Assembly: GCA_946408175.1 (NCBI GenBank)
Contig: CAMJRB010000002.1
Span: 1-64,000, forward strand
Origin: an uncultured Holosporaceae bacterium
GTDB taxonomy: Bacteria; Pseudomonadota; Alphaproteobacteria; RUG11792
Length of the DNA stretch: 64,000 bases
Direction: 5' to 3'
Shown here piece by piece: positions 17,636 through 26,902 of the stretch. Below the pieces are notes generated by a model. It was given only the letters and a program-made list of their open reading frames with translations, was not told the DNA's origin and did not search any database. The position numbers and the translations under genes are program-made. The first letter of the stretch is position 1, and each line of letters starts with the position of its first letter.

Positions 17636-19888
17636 TCATTTTATATTCTTGCTATTTTCACTTTGTGCAATATTATTAAGGGCTTCCCTGAACTTAATAA
17701 AGGATTCATTTGGTACTGAATTATTATCTTCTTTTGTTATCTTACTATCTTCACTTTCTTTTAAGATATCTTCATTTAGTTTTAGTAGTAAAGTATTACT
17801 ATCTATTGGATTATCATTTTCAATTTTTGTCATATTATTACGATTGTCAATTTGGTCACCATTATTAATAGCTTTACTTAAATTATAAAAAGAGTTATCT
17901 TGTAATGAATTATTATGTTCTTTTATTATCTTCTCATCTTCACTGTTTGGAATATTATTATTCTTTATAATTTGTGCACTATTATTAAGTTCGTCACGTG
18001 ACTTCAAAAAAGCATCATTTAGTATTGAATTACTATGTTCTTCTGTTATATTACTATCTTCATTTTGTTTAATATTCTTACTATTTTCACTTTGTTTAAT
18101 ATTTTCAATTGGTTCAATATTATTAAGGGCGTTCTTGAACTTAATAAAAGCTTCATTTGGTACTGCATTATTATTTTCTTTCTTTATATTATTACTGTTT
18201 TTATTATTATATTCATCTTTTATTTGTTGAAGTTGCTTGGTTGCATCTTTTAAATGCTCAATATAGACATTTAGCTTATAATTAATGTACTGTGCTAATT
18301 TGTCCGGCTTATCTTTAACATTATCATTTGTGATTATCATAGAAAGATAGTTGTTGCAATCAGATGATATGCTTTGTACCTTTGCACTACATGACATTAT
18401 TTGTTTAATAGTGTTTTGTGCAATATTTGTTGCATTCATAGTACTATTTTCTTTCTTTATATTACTATTTTCAATTTGGTCAACATTATTAATGTTATTA
18501 ATTGCATGCAAAATAGTGTTATTTGATAGTAAATTATTATGTTTGTCTATTATCTTACTACCTTCGTCTTGTTTTATATTATTAATCTTTTTATTCTTAT
18601 AATCTTCTTGTATTTGTTGAAGTTGCTCTGTCGCATCTGTTAAATGCTTAATATAGAAAATTAGAACCTTCTCCTCATTAATTTTCTTTGCTAATGCTCT
18701 CTGCTTATAGTCAAAATTAGAATTATTGATTATACTAGAAAGATATGCTTTCAAATTATCTGCTATGCGTAGTACTTTGTCACAACATACAATGGCTGGA
18801 TCAATAATTTTTTGTGCAATTTCTTTTGCATCCATAGTATTATTGTTAATTGACTGTTTTATATACTCTTCTATATACTCTTTTATATTTTGCATATCAT
18901 TTATAGTTATTAAGTGTATTTTATTTTGTAAATAATTAAGTAACTGTTGCCATGTAATAGTATTTATATTATCATTGTTAATATTAACTGTTTCTCCAGT
19001 TCCTTCCATAATATCAGTTAATTTTGCTATATTTTGTGAAGCTGATATATCTTGTAAGAAGTTGGCAAGATCATTGGCATGATTAGACAAATCAATGTCT
19101 AATTGTTGTAAACCTGAAATAATATTAGAGAGTTGTGACATTAATTTCTTTTTCAATATATCATGAATATTCTTACACTGATTATTATTACTAGAATCAT
19201 TATTCCCTAATAATTGTTGCAATTCTAAAATTTTCATATGAAGTTTTGAAATTAATTCATATTGTAAGACACTGTCGTACTTATAATAATAAGATACGTT
19301 CTCACTGATTTTTTGTAAGATACCAATAATATCATCACGTAGTAAATACGATCCTTCTATGAAATTGCTGTCATCATTATTATCAGCATAGTTCTGAAAT
19401 TCAGATAATTGGCGTAAGTAGGAATATTGATTAGAAATTAATCTCTCTATGTCTTGTGAACTGTTTTTTTTATAATTCAACCATACTTGTTGTAAGCTAA
19501 ACTCAATCCTATCACCTACATGTCTGCAGTATGTCATGCAACTATCAAGTTGTTGTATGATCTCATCAGAAACACCTACACTTTGTAACACTGGCTTGAA
19601 TGCATTAAAGTATACTATTAGTGAACTTCTTAACAAATCTTTAGTAAAGAAACTCTCATTCTCTATTGGTTGGCCATTCTTATCCACAATTATTTGGTTT
19701 CTCTTTAGCTCATCCTTAATATCTGCATCCATCTTTGATAATTCAGTTAATAATTTCTGTGACAATTCTTGATTTTGTGGAGAAAGAATCTTAGATTCCA
19801 TACAATAGCAACTACTACTATTTATAGCTGTTCCACAACTTAGTATTATTACTGAAGTTGTTAAAAAATTAAGGAAATTTTTACTCAT
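17636..19888 (-). CDS. Large secreted repeat-containing hypothetical protein
   Basis: 750 residues from the ATG at 19888, chosen because AAAGAAG lies just before it; the frame opens 8 codons earlier. The signal peptide ends S-S-S-C-Y-C-M-E-S. It is nearly identical, in DNA too, to that of the gene at 47522-48883, although the mature parts differ. The body is helical. A segment of about 95 residues is duplicated (about 350-440 and 480-570; Y-I-K-H-L-T-D-A-T-E-Q-L-Q-Q-I versus Y-I-E-H-L-K-D-A-T-K-Q-L-Q-Q-I). The C-terminus has four short degenerate repeats with an N-N-S-x-x-N-x-x-F core. No family recognised. A secreted effector or surface role is a guess from its architecture. Confidence 0.7.
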   Translation of the reverse strand: MSKNFLNFLTTSVIILSCGTAINSSSCYCMESKILSPQNQELSQKLLTELSKMDADIKDELKRNQIIVDKNGQPIENESFFTKDLLRSSLIVYFNAFKPVLQSVGVSDEIIQQLDSCMTYCRHVGDRIEFSLQQVWLNYKKNSSQDIERLISNQYSYLRQLSEFQNYADNNDDSNFIEGSYLLRDDIIGILQKISENVSYYYKYDSVLQYELISKLHMKILELQQLLGNNDSSNNNQCKNIHDILKKKLMSQLSNIISGLQQLDIDLSNHANDLANFLQDISASQNIAKLTDIMEGTGETVNINNDNINTITWQQLLNYLQNKIHLITINDMQNIKEYIEEYIKQSINNNTMDAKEIAQKIIDPAIVCCDKVLRIADNLKAYLSSIINNSNFDYKQRALAKKINEEKVLIFYIKHLTDATEQLQQIQEDYKNKKINNIKQDEGSKIIDKHNNLLSNNTILHAINNINNVDQIENSNIKKENSTMNATNIAQNTIKQIMSCSAKVQSISSDCNNYLSMIITNDNVKDKPDKLAQYINYKLNVYIEHLKDATKQLQQIKDEYNNKNSNNIKKENNNAVPNEAFIKFKNALNNIEPIENIKQSENSKNIKQNEDSNITEEHSNSILNDAFLKSRDELNNSAQIIKNNNIPNSEDEKIIKEHNNSLQDNSFYNLSKAINNGDQIDNRNNMTKIENDNPIDSNTLLLKLNEDILKESEDSKITKEDNNSVPNESFIKFREALNNIAQSENSKNIK

Positions 19889-20156
19889 TATTACTTCTTT
19901 AAAATACAACATACTTCATTATATATTCTAAGATAGATTGGCAAAATAATCAAGTTTAAAATGTTGATCTTATGTAAAGTAAATAAAATGATTAATAGAA
20001 TAAATAGAAAAATATATAAAATATAAAATATTAAATGAAATATACATTAACTATTCTCTATTAATTATAAAGTATATTTAAATAAAATGAACAATTGAAA
20101 AAAATTAACTATTATTAATAGCTGTAATTATACACATTATCCATTATACATAGTGG

Positions 20157-20394
20157 TATATTAGCAATTATATATAATGCTATATTAGCAATTATATATA
20201 ATGATCCATCAGCAATTATATAGGATTATATATCAGCAGTAATACATGATTATATCAGCAGTAATATATGATTGATATACCAACAATTATATATGATGAT
20301 GTATCAGTAGTAATACATTATTATATACCAACAACTGTATATGATATATATATCAGTAGTAATACATTATAATATATCAGCAATTATATATTGA
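20157..20394. repeat. Array of about ten degenerate repeats of about 25 bp
   Basis: Units follow a pattern near TATATCAGCAATTATATATGAT, alternating AGCAATTATATAT with AGCAGTAATACAT and ACCAACAATTATA variants. It lies between the divergent starts of the secreted-protein gene (19888) and lon (20535). The remainder of 19913-20534 is plain AT-rich sequence. It may be a decayed simple repeat or a protein-binding region. Confidence 0.55.
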
Positions 20395-20534
20395 TGAAAA
20401 TATATTATTAACAATCAAGTATGTTATAAATTCTTTAATGATTTTATTGTAGCATCTATTACATATTTAAATGTATAGACAACAATTACACTTTCTTATA
20501 AAATAAAGTAGTATACATAGAGTATTGAGATTTA

Positions 20535-22832
20535 ATGAAAGATATATTAACTATTCCACTAATTGCTTTGAGAGATATTGTTTTGTTTCCATATGCTATA
20601 GAGCCGTTATTAATTGGCAGAGTAAAGTCTGTAAACGCAGTATGTAAAGCCTATAATGAGCAAACTGATATAGTTGTTGTTACCCAAAGGGATCCATTAA
20701 TAGATGATATAACTGCATCAAATCTCTATAAAATTGGAACAGTCGGACATATTCATAATTTTATGAAACTTAATGACGGTACTGTAAAAGTATTAATAAA
20801 AGGATTATATAGAGTATCTATAGACAATATATCAGTTGATAATGATGTAACACAAGCACTATGCACAAAATTGCAAAATAAAGTTCGTGGATCAAAAATG
20901 CTAGAAGGATTAAAATTGGCTTTAATATCAGTTTTTGAATCTTTCTGTAAACATAGTAAAAAATTGCCTCCTGATGCATTAAAGACTATTTCTAACATTG
21001 AAGATGCTTCACAATTATGTGACATAATATCTTCGTATTTAGCATTAAAAGTTAGTGAACAACAAGAATTATTGGAATTAGTTAATGTAACAAAAAGAAT
21101 AAAAAAATTAATATTTATAATTGAAAGTCAAACTGAATTATTCTTAGTTGAAAAAAAAATAAAAAGCATGGTTAAAAGACAAGTAGAAAAGAGTCAAAAG
21201 GAATATTATTTGCATGAACAATTAAAAGCTATTAATAAAGAACTAGGTAATTCTGAAGAACAATCTGACGAAATAGAAGAATTAAAACACAAAATAAAAT
21301 CATTACCAATGAGTAAAGAAGCACATAATAAAGCTTTACAAGAATTAAAAAGATTAAAGAATATTCCAAATTTTTCTCAAGAAGGAGTAGTAATAAAGAA
21401 TTATATAGACTGGTTAGTAAATATTCCTTGGAAAGAATCTAAAGAAGAACTATCTATGGAGTATGCTGAAGAATTATTAAATAAAAATCATTATGGTTTA
21501 GATAAAATAAAAGACAGAATATTAGAGTATATAGCAGTATATAAACGTACAAAAAAGGTAAAATCTCAAATATTATGTTTCGTTGGCCCCCCAGGAGTCG
21601 GGAAAACTTCTTTAGGTAAATCAATTGCAGATGCTATGAAACGTCCTTTCGCTAGAATATCACTAGGAGGAGTAACGGATGAAGCTGAAATTAGAGGACA
21701 TAGGAGAACTTATGTAGGTTCTATGCCAGGAAGGATTATTCAAGCAATGAAGAGAATTAATGTAACCAATCCAATTATTATGCTAGATGAAATTGACAAA
21801 CTTGGTAGTGATCCAGAATCAGCATTATTGGAAGTATTAGATCCAGAACAAAATAGTACTTTTACTGATAATTACTTAGAAGTACAATATGATTTATCTC
21901 AAATAATATTTATAGCAACTGCCAATAGTTATGAAATTTCATTACCATTGCTTGATAGAATGGAAATAATAGAATTAAGTGGTTATACAGAAGAAGAAAA
22001 ATTAAATATAGCTAAGAATTTTATTATACCTAAACAAATGCAAGAGAATGGGCTAAAAAATAATGAGATGATAATTACTGATGATGCTATAATGGATGTG
22101 ATAAGATATTATACTATGGAATCTGGAGTAAGAAATCTAGAAAGGAAAATATCTAAGATACTCAGAAAAGTAGTTAGAAAGTTAGTATCTAATAATTCAG
22201 AATCAAATGAAGTAATGACCATTACTCAAGATAACTTAAAAGATTACTTAGGTATAAAGAAATATAATCAAGATATAGTATCTAAAGAACCCACTATAGG
22301 CGTAGTTAATGGACTTGCTTGGACTGAAACTGGAGGAGATGTATTGACTATAGAAGCTCTGAAAATACCTGGAACTGGTCAATTGGTAACTACTGGTAAA
22401 TTAGGAGAAGTAATGCAGGAATCAATGAAGGCTGCTTATAGTTTCGTTAAATCACAATATAAAATACTAGCTATAGAAGAAGAGGATTTGTCTAAATATG
22501 ATATACATGTTCATGTGCCAGAAGGAGCTGTACCTAAAGATGGACCATCAGCTGGTATTACTATATGTACCGCAATAGTATCTGCATTCACATGTAAGAA
22601 ACCAAGAGCAGATATAGCTATGACTGGAGAAATAACACTAGTTGGCAAAGTATTACCAATAGGGGGATTGAGAGAAAAGTTACTAGCTGCTAGAAGAAAT
22701 GGTATAAAAAATATTCTAATACCTTACGATAATGAAAAAGATATTGAAGAATTACCTAAAGTATTAAAAAATGAATTACATATAAAGTGTGTAAAACACA
22801 TTGATGAAGTATTAAAAAAAGTTTTGTTGTAG
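20535..22832 (+). CDS. lon: ATP-dependent protease Lon
   Basis: 765 residues. The N-terminal substrate-binding domain is followed by a coiled region, then an AAA+ module with Walker A G-P-P-G-V-G-K-T-S and Walker B I-I-M-L-D-E-I-D-K. The C-terminal Ser-Lys protease domain has catalytic S672 in P-K-D-G-P-S-A-G and K715 in G-L-R-E-K-L-L-A. Lon degrades misfolded and regulatory proteins in the cytoplasm. Length and motifs are typical, so it should be active. It stands alone here, with the repeat array upstream. A weak hairpin (TCTCA/TGAGA near 22895-22913) follows its stop. Confidence 0.97.
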   Translation: MKDILTIPLIALRDIVLFPYAIEPLLIGRVKSVNAVCKAYNEQTDIVVVTQRDPLIDDITASNLYKIGTVGHIHNFMKLNDGTVKVLIKGLYRVSIDNISVDNDVTQALCTKLQNKVRGSKMLEGLKLALISVFESFCKHSKKLPPDALKTISNIEDASQLCDIISSYLALKVSEQQELLELVNVTKRIKKLIFIIESQTELFLVEKKIKSMVKRQVEKSQKEYYLHEQLKAINKELGNSEEQSDEIEELKHKIKSLPMSKEAHNKALQELKRLKNIPNFSQEGVVIKNYIDWLVNIPWKESKEELSMEYAEELLNKNHYGLDKIKDRILEYIAVYKRTKKVKSQILCFVGPPGVGKTSLGKSIADAMKRPFARISLGGVTDEAEIRGHRRTYVGSMPGRIIQAMKRINVTNPIIMLDEIDKLGSDPESALLEVLDPEQNSTFTDNYLEVQYDLSQIIFIATANSYEISLPLLDRMEIIELSGYTEEEKLNIAKNFIIPKQMQENGLKNNEMIITDDAIMDVIRYYTMESGVRNLERKISKILRKVVRKLVSNNSESNEVMTITQDNLKDYLGIKKYNQDIVSKEPTIGVVNGLAWTETGGDVLTIEALKIPGTGQLVTTGKLGEVMQESMKAAYSFVKSQYKILAIEEEDLSKYDIHVHVPEGAVPKDGPSAGITICTAIVSAFTCKKPRADIAMTGEITLVGKVLPIGGLREKLLAARRNGIKNILIPYDNEKDIEELPKVLKNELHIKCVKHIDEVLKKVLL

Positions 22833-23064
22833 TAAATACAAAGTTCTTTTAATGTTTTACTTAATCAAATTATAGTGTGGTATTAAAAACAGCTCTCATT
22901 TGCTTAGTGAGAACAATATAATGTAATACAAAGTAGCATAATGCAAACATTCTCAACCAAAGTAATGTATCAAGTTGTTATACCACTTGTACTATACTAA
23001 AATTTATATTTTACAGAAGATCTTACCATACATGATGTGATGTAAGTATCTACACTGGCAAATA

Positions 23065-24312
23065 TTAAATTCCTTTTCTAAATTTTGATATAATCCTTTG
23101 AAGCAATGTATTATTATTGCCTTGTTTTATTTTTTTTTCATATTGACAATTATTTAATCCATAAAGTATAGCACCAGCAGTACTTGAAAAAGAAGCTGTA
23201 GTAACATAATCATTACTTCCAATTACACCAATAGGTTTGCCTAATCTAACTGAAGAACCCAAGAATAAATTCTTAGTTTTTATATATTCATTAAGGCAAG
23301 AAATTCGACTACCCCCCCCTGTTATTATTATATTCGTATAATATTTTTCGTCAATATTATTTTCTACTATGTGTTCTTTTATAAGATCAAATATCTCATC
23401 TAATCTTGAAGATATTATTAAATCCAAAGTACTTTTTGATACGTTTTGAATATGTTCCTCACCAAATTCATCAATACTTGATACTAGTATTTTCTCTTCT
23501 TCATGAGTCAATGTATTATTGTTAGAGGATACACCGTACAGTATTTTGAGCCGTTCTGCGTTAGTCGTATTAGTTCTCAATACTACTGATATATCTCTAG
23601 TTATATGAGAACCACCTATTGGTATAATGCCCATATATAAAAGTACTTTATTGGCAATACATGATATTGTAGTACTAGACCCTCCCATATCAATAATCAT
23701 TACTCCAGATTGCAACTCTTCATCGGAAGCTATTGCTAAAGATGCAGCATAGGAAGAACATATAAACTTATCAATTACTATTCCACATTGATTAAAACAG
23801 TTTTTTATATTATTTATTAATATATTCTTTACTGTTATAACATTAAACACTGCTGATAATTTACTACCTAACAAACCAATGGGATCTTGTATTCCTTCAG
23901 AATTATCAACTGTATATGATATAGGAAAAACCTGTATAATACTTGATTCTTCATTATAATTATAAGCATTATTCGAGTTAATTAATCTATCAATTTGATT
24001 CTTATCAATTGGATTATTACCCAAACTAATAGATTTATCAACCAAACTAGATTCTACTGCCCAATTTGGCAATGCTATTATTACGTTTTTTATATGCTTC
24101 TGAGCTTCTTTTTCAGCATTGGATATGGCACCTAGTAAAACACTTTCTAATTCTTCTATGTTAGTCAATGTACCATAAGTTAGTCCCTTAGCCATTTTGT
24201 ATCCTAAACCAAGTACTTTTATATCATTGCTTGTTTTTAACTTCTCACACTTCGCAAGTGCTACACGTATAGTATTAGTTCCTAAATCAATAACAGATAT
24301 TTCTCTTTTCAT
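23065..24312 (-). CDS. ftsA: Cell division protein FtsA
   Basis: 415 residues from the ATG at 24312; the frame can be extended 7 codons to a TTG, which is less likely. It has actin-fold signatures: V-I-D-L-G-T-N-T-I-R near the N-terminus, M-I-I-D-M-G-G-S-S-T-T in the middle, and I-I-I-T-G-G-G-S-R. A C-terminal basic amphipathic tail (L-L-Q-R-I-I-S-K-F-R-K) matches the FtsA membrane anchor. FtsA tethers FtsZ to the membrane. ftsZ and ftsQ are not adjacent. The T-G-G-G-S codons contain an 8-G run (8 C on the plus strand near 23312), notable in this AT-rich genome. Confidence 0.93.
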   Translation of the reverse strand: MKREISVIDLGTNTIRVALAKCEKLKTSNDIKVLGLGYKMAKGLTYGTLTNIEELESVLLGAISNAEKEAQKHIKNVIIALPNWAVESSLVDKSISLGNNPIDKNQIDRLINSNNAYNYNEESSIIQVFPISYTVDNSEGIQDPIGLLGSKLSAVFNVITVKNILINNIKNCFNQCGIVIDKFICSSYAASLAIASDEELQSGVMIIDMGGSSTTISCIANKVLLYMGIIPIGGSHITRDISVVLRTNTTNAERLKILYGVSSNNNTLTHEEEKILVSSIDEFGEEHIQNVSKSTLDLIISSRLDEIFDLIKEHIVENNIDEKYYTNIIITGGGSRISCLNEYIKTKNLFLGSSVRLGKPIGVIGSNDYVTTASFSSTAGAILYGLNNCQYEKKIKQGNNNTLLQRIISKFRKGI

Positions 24313-25149
24313 AATTAATTTACTACTTAGCAAAATGCTTAATAGTTCATTAATATTATAAGTCTATGTAGTTTTAAAATCTAGTACAATTTACTTGTAA
24401 ATAATTGCTAAAAGCTATTTATTTTTAAAATATCAGTTAATTAATACATTTTCTACAAGATAATTAAATATTCATAATATAAAATATTATTAATATTTGC
24501 AAATAGATAAGAATAATAGAAAGTGTATAGTGCGCTATAAACAGAAGAGAATCATAATAATACTCTAAGTCAACTCTATCAGCAATGCTTGTACAATACT
24601 AACGAAAAAATAATTTATTCATATTTTAATACTTGTATTAAGGAAGCACTATATATATATCAAGTAATATTGTACTAGCTTATTATAAAGATATTTTATC
24701 TATATTTTTTGTATGGCCATCAAGTCTAGTGTATCCAGTTTCGATACTTATTTACTTAAGTTGTTTATTACCGGTTCTCTATAAACATACAACCTTATTT
24801 GCCAATTATCATTATGTAATTCCGATATTATAAGTTTATTGGTGTATAAGCACATAATCATGTAATACAAATTACTGTGCAACTCTATTGTAAGCTAATC
24901 AAAATGCTTGTATAGTTACACTGTTCTATAAAAATTATTATTATACATCTATTACTTGGTAATATGTATCTATACAATTACATTATAATATAAATTATTA
25001 TACAACCTTATTGTATGATAAATATTAATTGATTATAATTATTGATTAAATATAATATTAAATTGCCTTTAAATACAGAATACTAATTTTTAGTAAATTG
25101 CATGTTATTGCAAATTATTTTAAACTGTTAAGGTGTAATTGTTAGTTCT
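24313..25149. other. Gene-poor interval
   Basis: About 840 bases of AT-rich sequence between the divergent ftsA and the DciA-like gene. I see no protein-like frame, no tRNA and no strong hairpin. It must hold the promoters of both flanking genes. Confidence 0.4.
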
Positions 25150-25479
25150 ATGTTTCATTTTATGCAAAAATTAAGTCTAATATTGCCGAAATTAATAGTA
25201 CCAAAAATAAATATGGATGCAATAAAAAATTGTATAATTGATAATTGGGACAAAATAATACCTATTGATATTATAGCATTAATAAAATTTAACAAACTAT
25301 TGTTAACAAAAAATTTTCAATTAAAAATATGTATTGATATTTTAAGTTGCTCAATCATTATAGTAAAAATGCATGAAAGTGAAATAATTAGTAATATTAA
25401 AAAGTTTACAAAAATGGAAAACATATATATTAATTATAAACAATTACTAATTCTTAATAATGAAATTACCAAAAATTAA
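25150..25479 (+). CDS. DUF721 / DciA-like protein (tentative)
   Basis: 109 residues. The order fits the DUF721 (DciA) fold: an N-terminal helix, then I-I-D-N-W-D-K-I-I-P...L-I-K-F-N-K-L-L-L, then L-K-I-C-I-D-I-L-S-C-S-I-I-I-V-K-M-H-E-S-E-I-I, resembling the W-x-x-I-V-G and V-x-V-x-S-x-x-W-x-x-E-L pattern of that family. DciA-type proteins help load the replicative helicase. The match is by pattern only and some key residues are changed. The 3' end overlaps the murB start by 20 bases, implying one transcript. Confidence 0.45.
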   Translation: MFHFMQKLSLILPKLIVPKINMDAIKNCIIDNWDKIIPIDIIALIKFNKLLLTKNFQLKICIDILSCSIIIVKMHESEIISNIKKFTKMENIYINYKQLLILNNEITKN

Positions 25480-26335
25480 AGGACAGTATTTATATAATTT
25501 CAACATCAGTAAAATATCCTTCATGAAAGTTGGAGGAATTTGTGATGTATTATATATTCCTTATGATATTAACGATTTAATTTACTTTATACGAAACAAG
25601 GATGAAAATATACCAATAACTATTATAGGAAATTTATCTAATACTATAGTAACTGATAAAGGAATACGAGGTATTTGTATTAGTTTAAAGAATTTAAGTA
25701 ATATTAAAATACTGGATAATACAATAGAAGTGGAATGTGGTTTTAACTTGAATAATTTTATACAATTTTGTATAAATAACAATATATCCTGTTGTGAACA
25801 ACTGTATACAATTCCTGGAACTATAGGAGGAGCATTAGCAATGAATGCAGGTACTCCAACCTTTGAAATTAGAGAAGTACTAGAAAATACAAAGTTATTA
25901 AACATAAGTAACTGTAATATTATAAATATAGATAGTAGTAAAATGATGTATAGAAATGGTAATTTACCAAATAATTATATTGCTATTTCTTGTATTTTGA
26001 AAACTAAATATAAAGACAGTAATAATCTAAAAGAAATAATAAAAAATATTGTAAAAAAAAGGATTGAAACACAACCAATATATACTAATACTTGTGGTAG
26101 TACTTTTAAAAATCCCATTGGTTATAAAGCTTGGCAATTAATAAAGGAGTCCGGATGTTGTGGCATGCAAATAGGTGCAGCTAGAGTTTCCGACAAACAT
26201 TGTAATTTTATAATAAATGAAGGAAACGCTACTGCCAATGATGTAATTCAATTAATTCAATTAATACAGGAAAAAGTATTAAAGAATACAGGTATATTAT
26301 TAGAACAGGAAGTAAAAATAATAGGAGAAAATTAA
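25460..26335 (+). CDS. murB: UDP-N-acetylenolpyruvoylglucosamine reductase MurB
   Basis: 291 residues. FAD-binding signatures include F-M-K-V-G-G-I-C-D, I-P-G-T-I-G-G-A-L-A-M-N-A-G, and the C-terminal C-G-S-T-F-K-N-P...W-Q-L-I-K-E-S-G. G-A-A-R-V-S-D-K-H-C-N-F-I-I-N and a final glutamate in L-L-E-Q-E-V-K complete the active site. It reduces the enolpyruvyl group to make UDP-MurNAc, the second committed step of peptidoglycan synthesis. Together with rodA, mreC and ftsA it argues the organism still makes a wall. It overlaps the DciA-like gene by 20 bases. murC and ddl, usual neighbours, are absent. Confidence 0.96.
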   Translation: MKLPKIKGQYLYNFNISKISFMKVGGICDVLYIPYDINDLIYFIRNKDENIPITIIGNLSNTIVTDKGIRGICISLKNLSNIKILDNTIEVECGFNLNNFIQFCINNNISCCEQLYTIPGTIGGALAMNAGTPTFEIREVLENTKLLNISNCNIINIDSSKMMYRNGNLPNNYIAISCILKTKYKDSNNLKEIIKNIVKKRIETQPIYTNTCGSTFKNPIGYKAWQLIKESGCCGMQIGAARVSDKHCNFIINEGNATANDVIQLIQLIQEKVLKNTGILLEQEVKIIGEN

Positions 26336-26902
26336 TAGTAGTAAAAATTACATTGGTAATACTAATGAATAGTGTAACATATACCAAATATGCTCTAGTA
26401 CAACAAATAATAATGCTTAGTTCAAATACAAAACGTATAAGACACGTTGCAATAAATAATTAAACAATTTTATTTTATTGTAATAAAATATTAGTATATG
26501 TTTTTTATTTGAATTCTTGCATTATTTTGCATAAATATTTTTGCCTGTTAGAAATAGTAAATATTTAATTTCGTTTCTAAGTAATTTATTTAGTAAAAAT
26601 TTAACAGATAGTGAACTCTATCGAATAGATACAACACAGCATAATATGTATTTTAGGAATTGCTTTTAACTACTATGGTCATATGTATCAGCATTGTGAA
26701 ATTTTCATGTTTAATTATCGAATATTTTATAGATGTCATTAATCTTAATGATATATAATATATTATTTTATAATAAATCTATATTACTTTTTCTATATTG
26801 CATATCATTGTAGATGAATCTTTTACAATTATTACAATGTTATTGACTAATTAATATTTTTAAAAACACTGTATTACATAATATATAAATTGTTTTAATA
26901 TT
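26336..26902. other. Gene-poor interval
   Basis: About 570 bases between the convergent murB and pepP genes. An A/T-only hairpin (ATTTTATT with AATAAAAT near 26469-26491) could serve as a weak bidirectional terminator. No gene seen. Confidence 0.35.

Noticed and set aside
20157-20394. Possible CRISPR array upstream of lon
   Set aside because: The units are contiguous and degenerate, with no unique spacers and no cas genes nearby.
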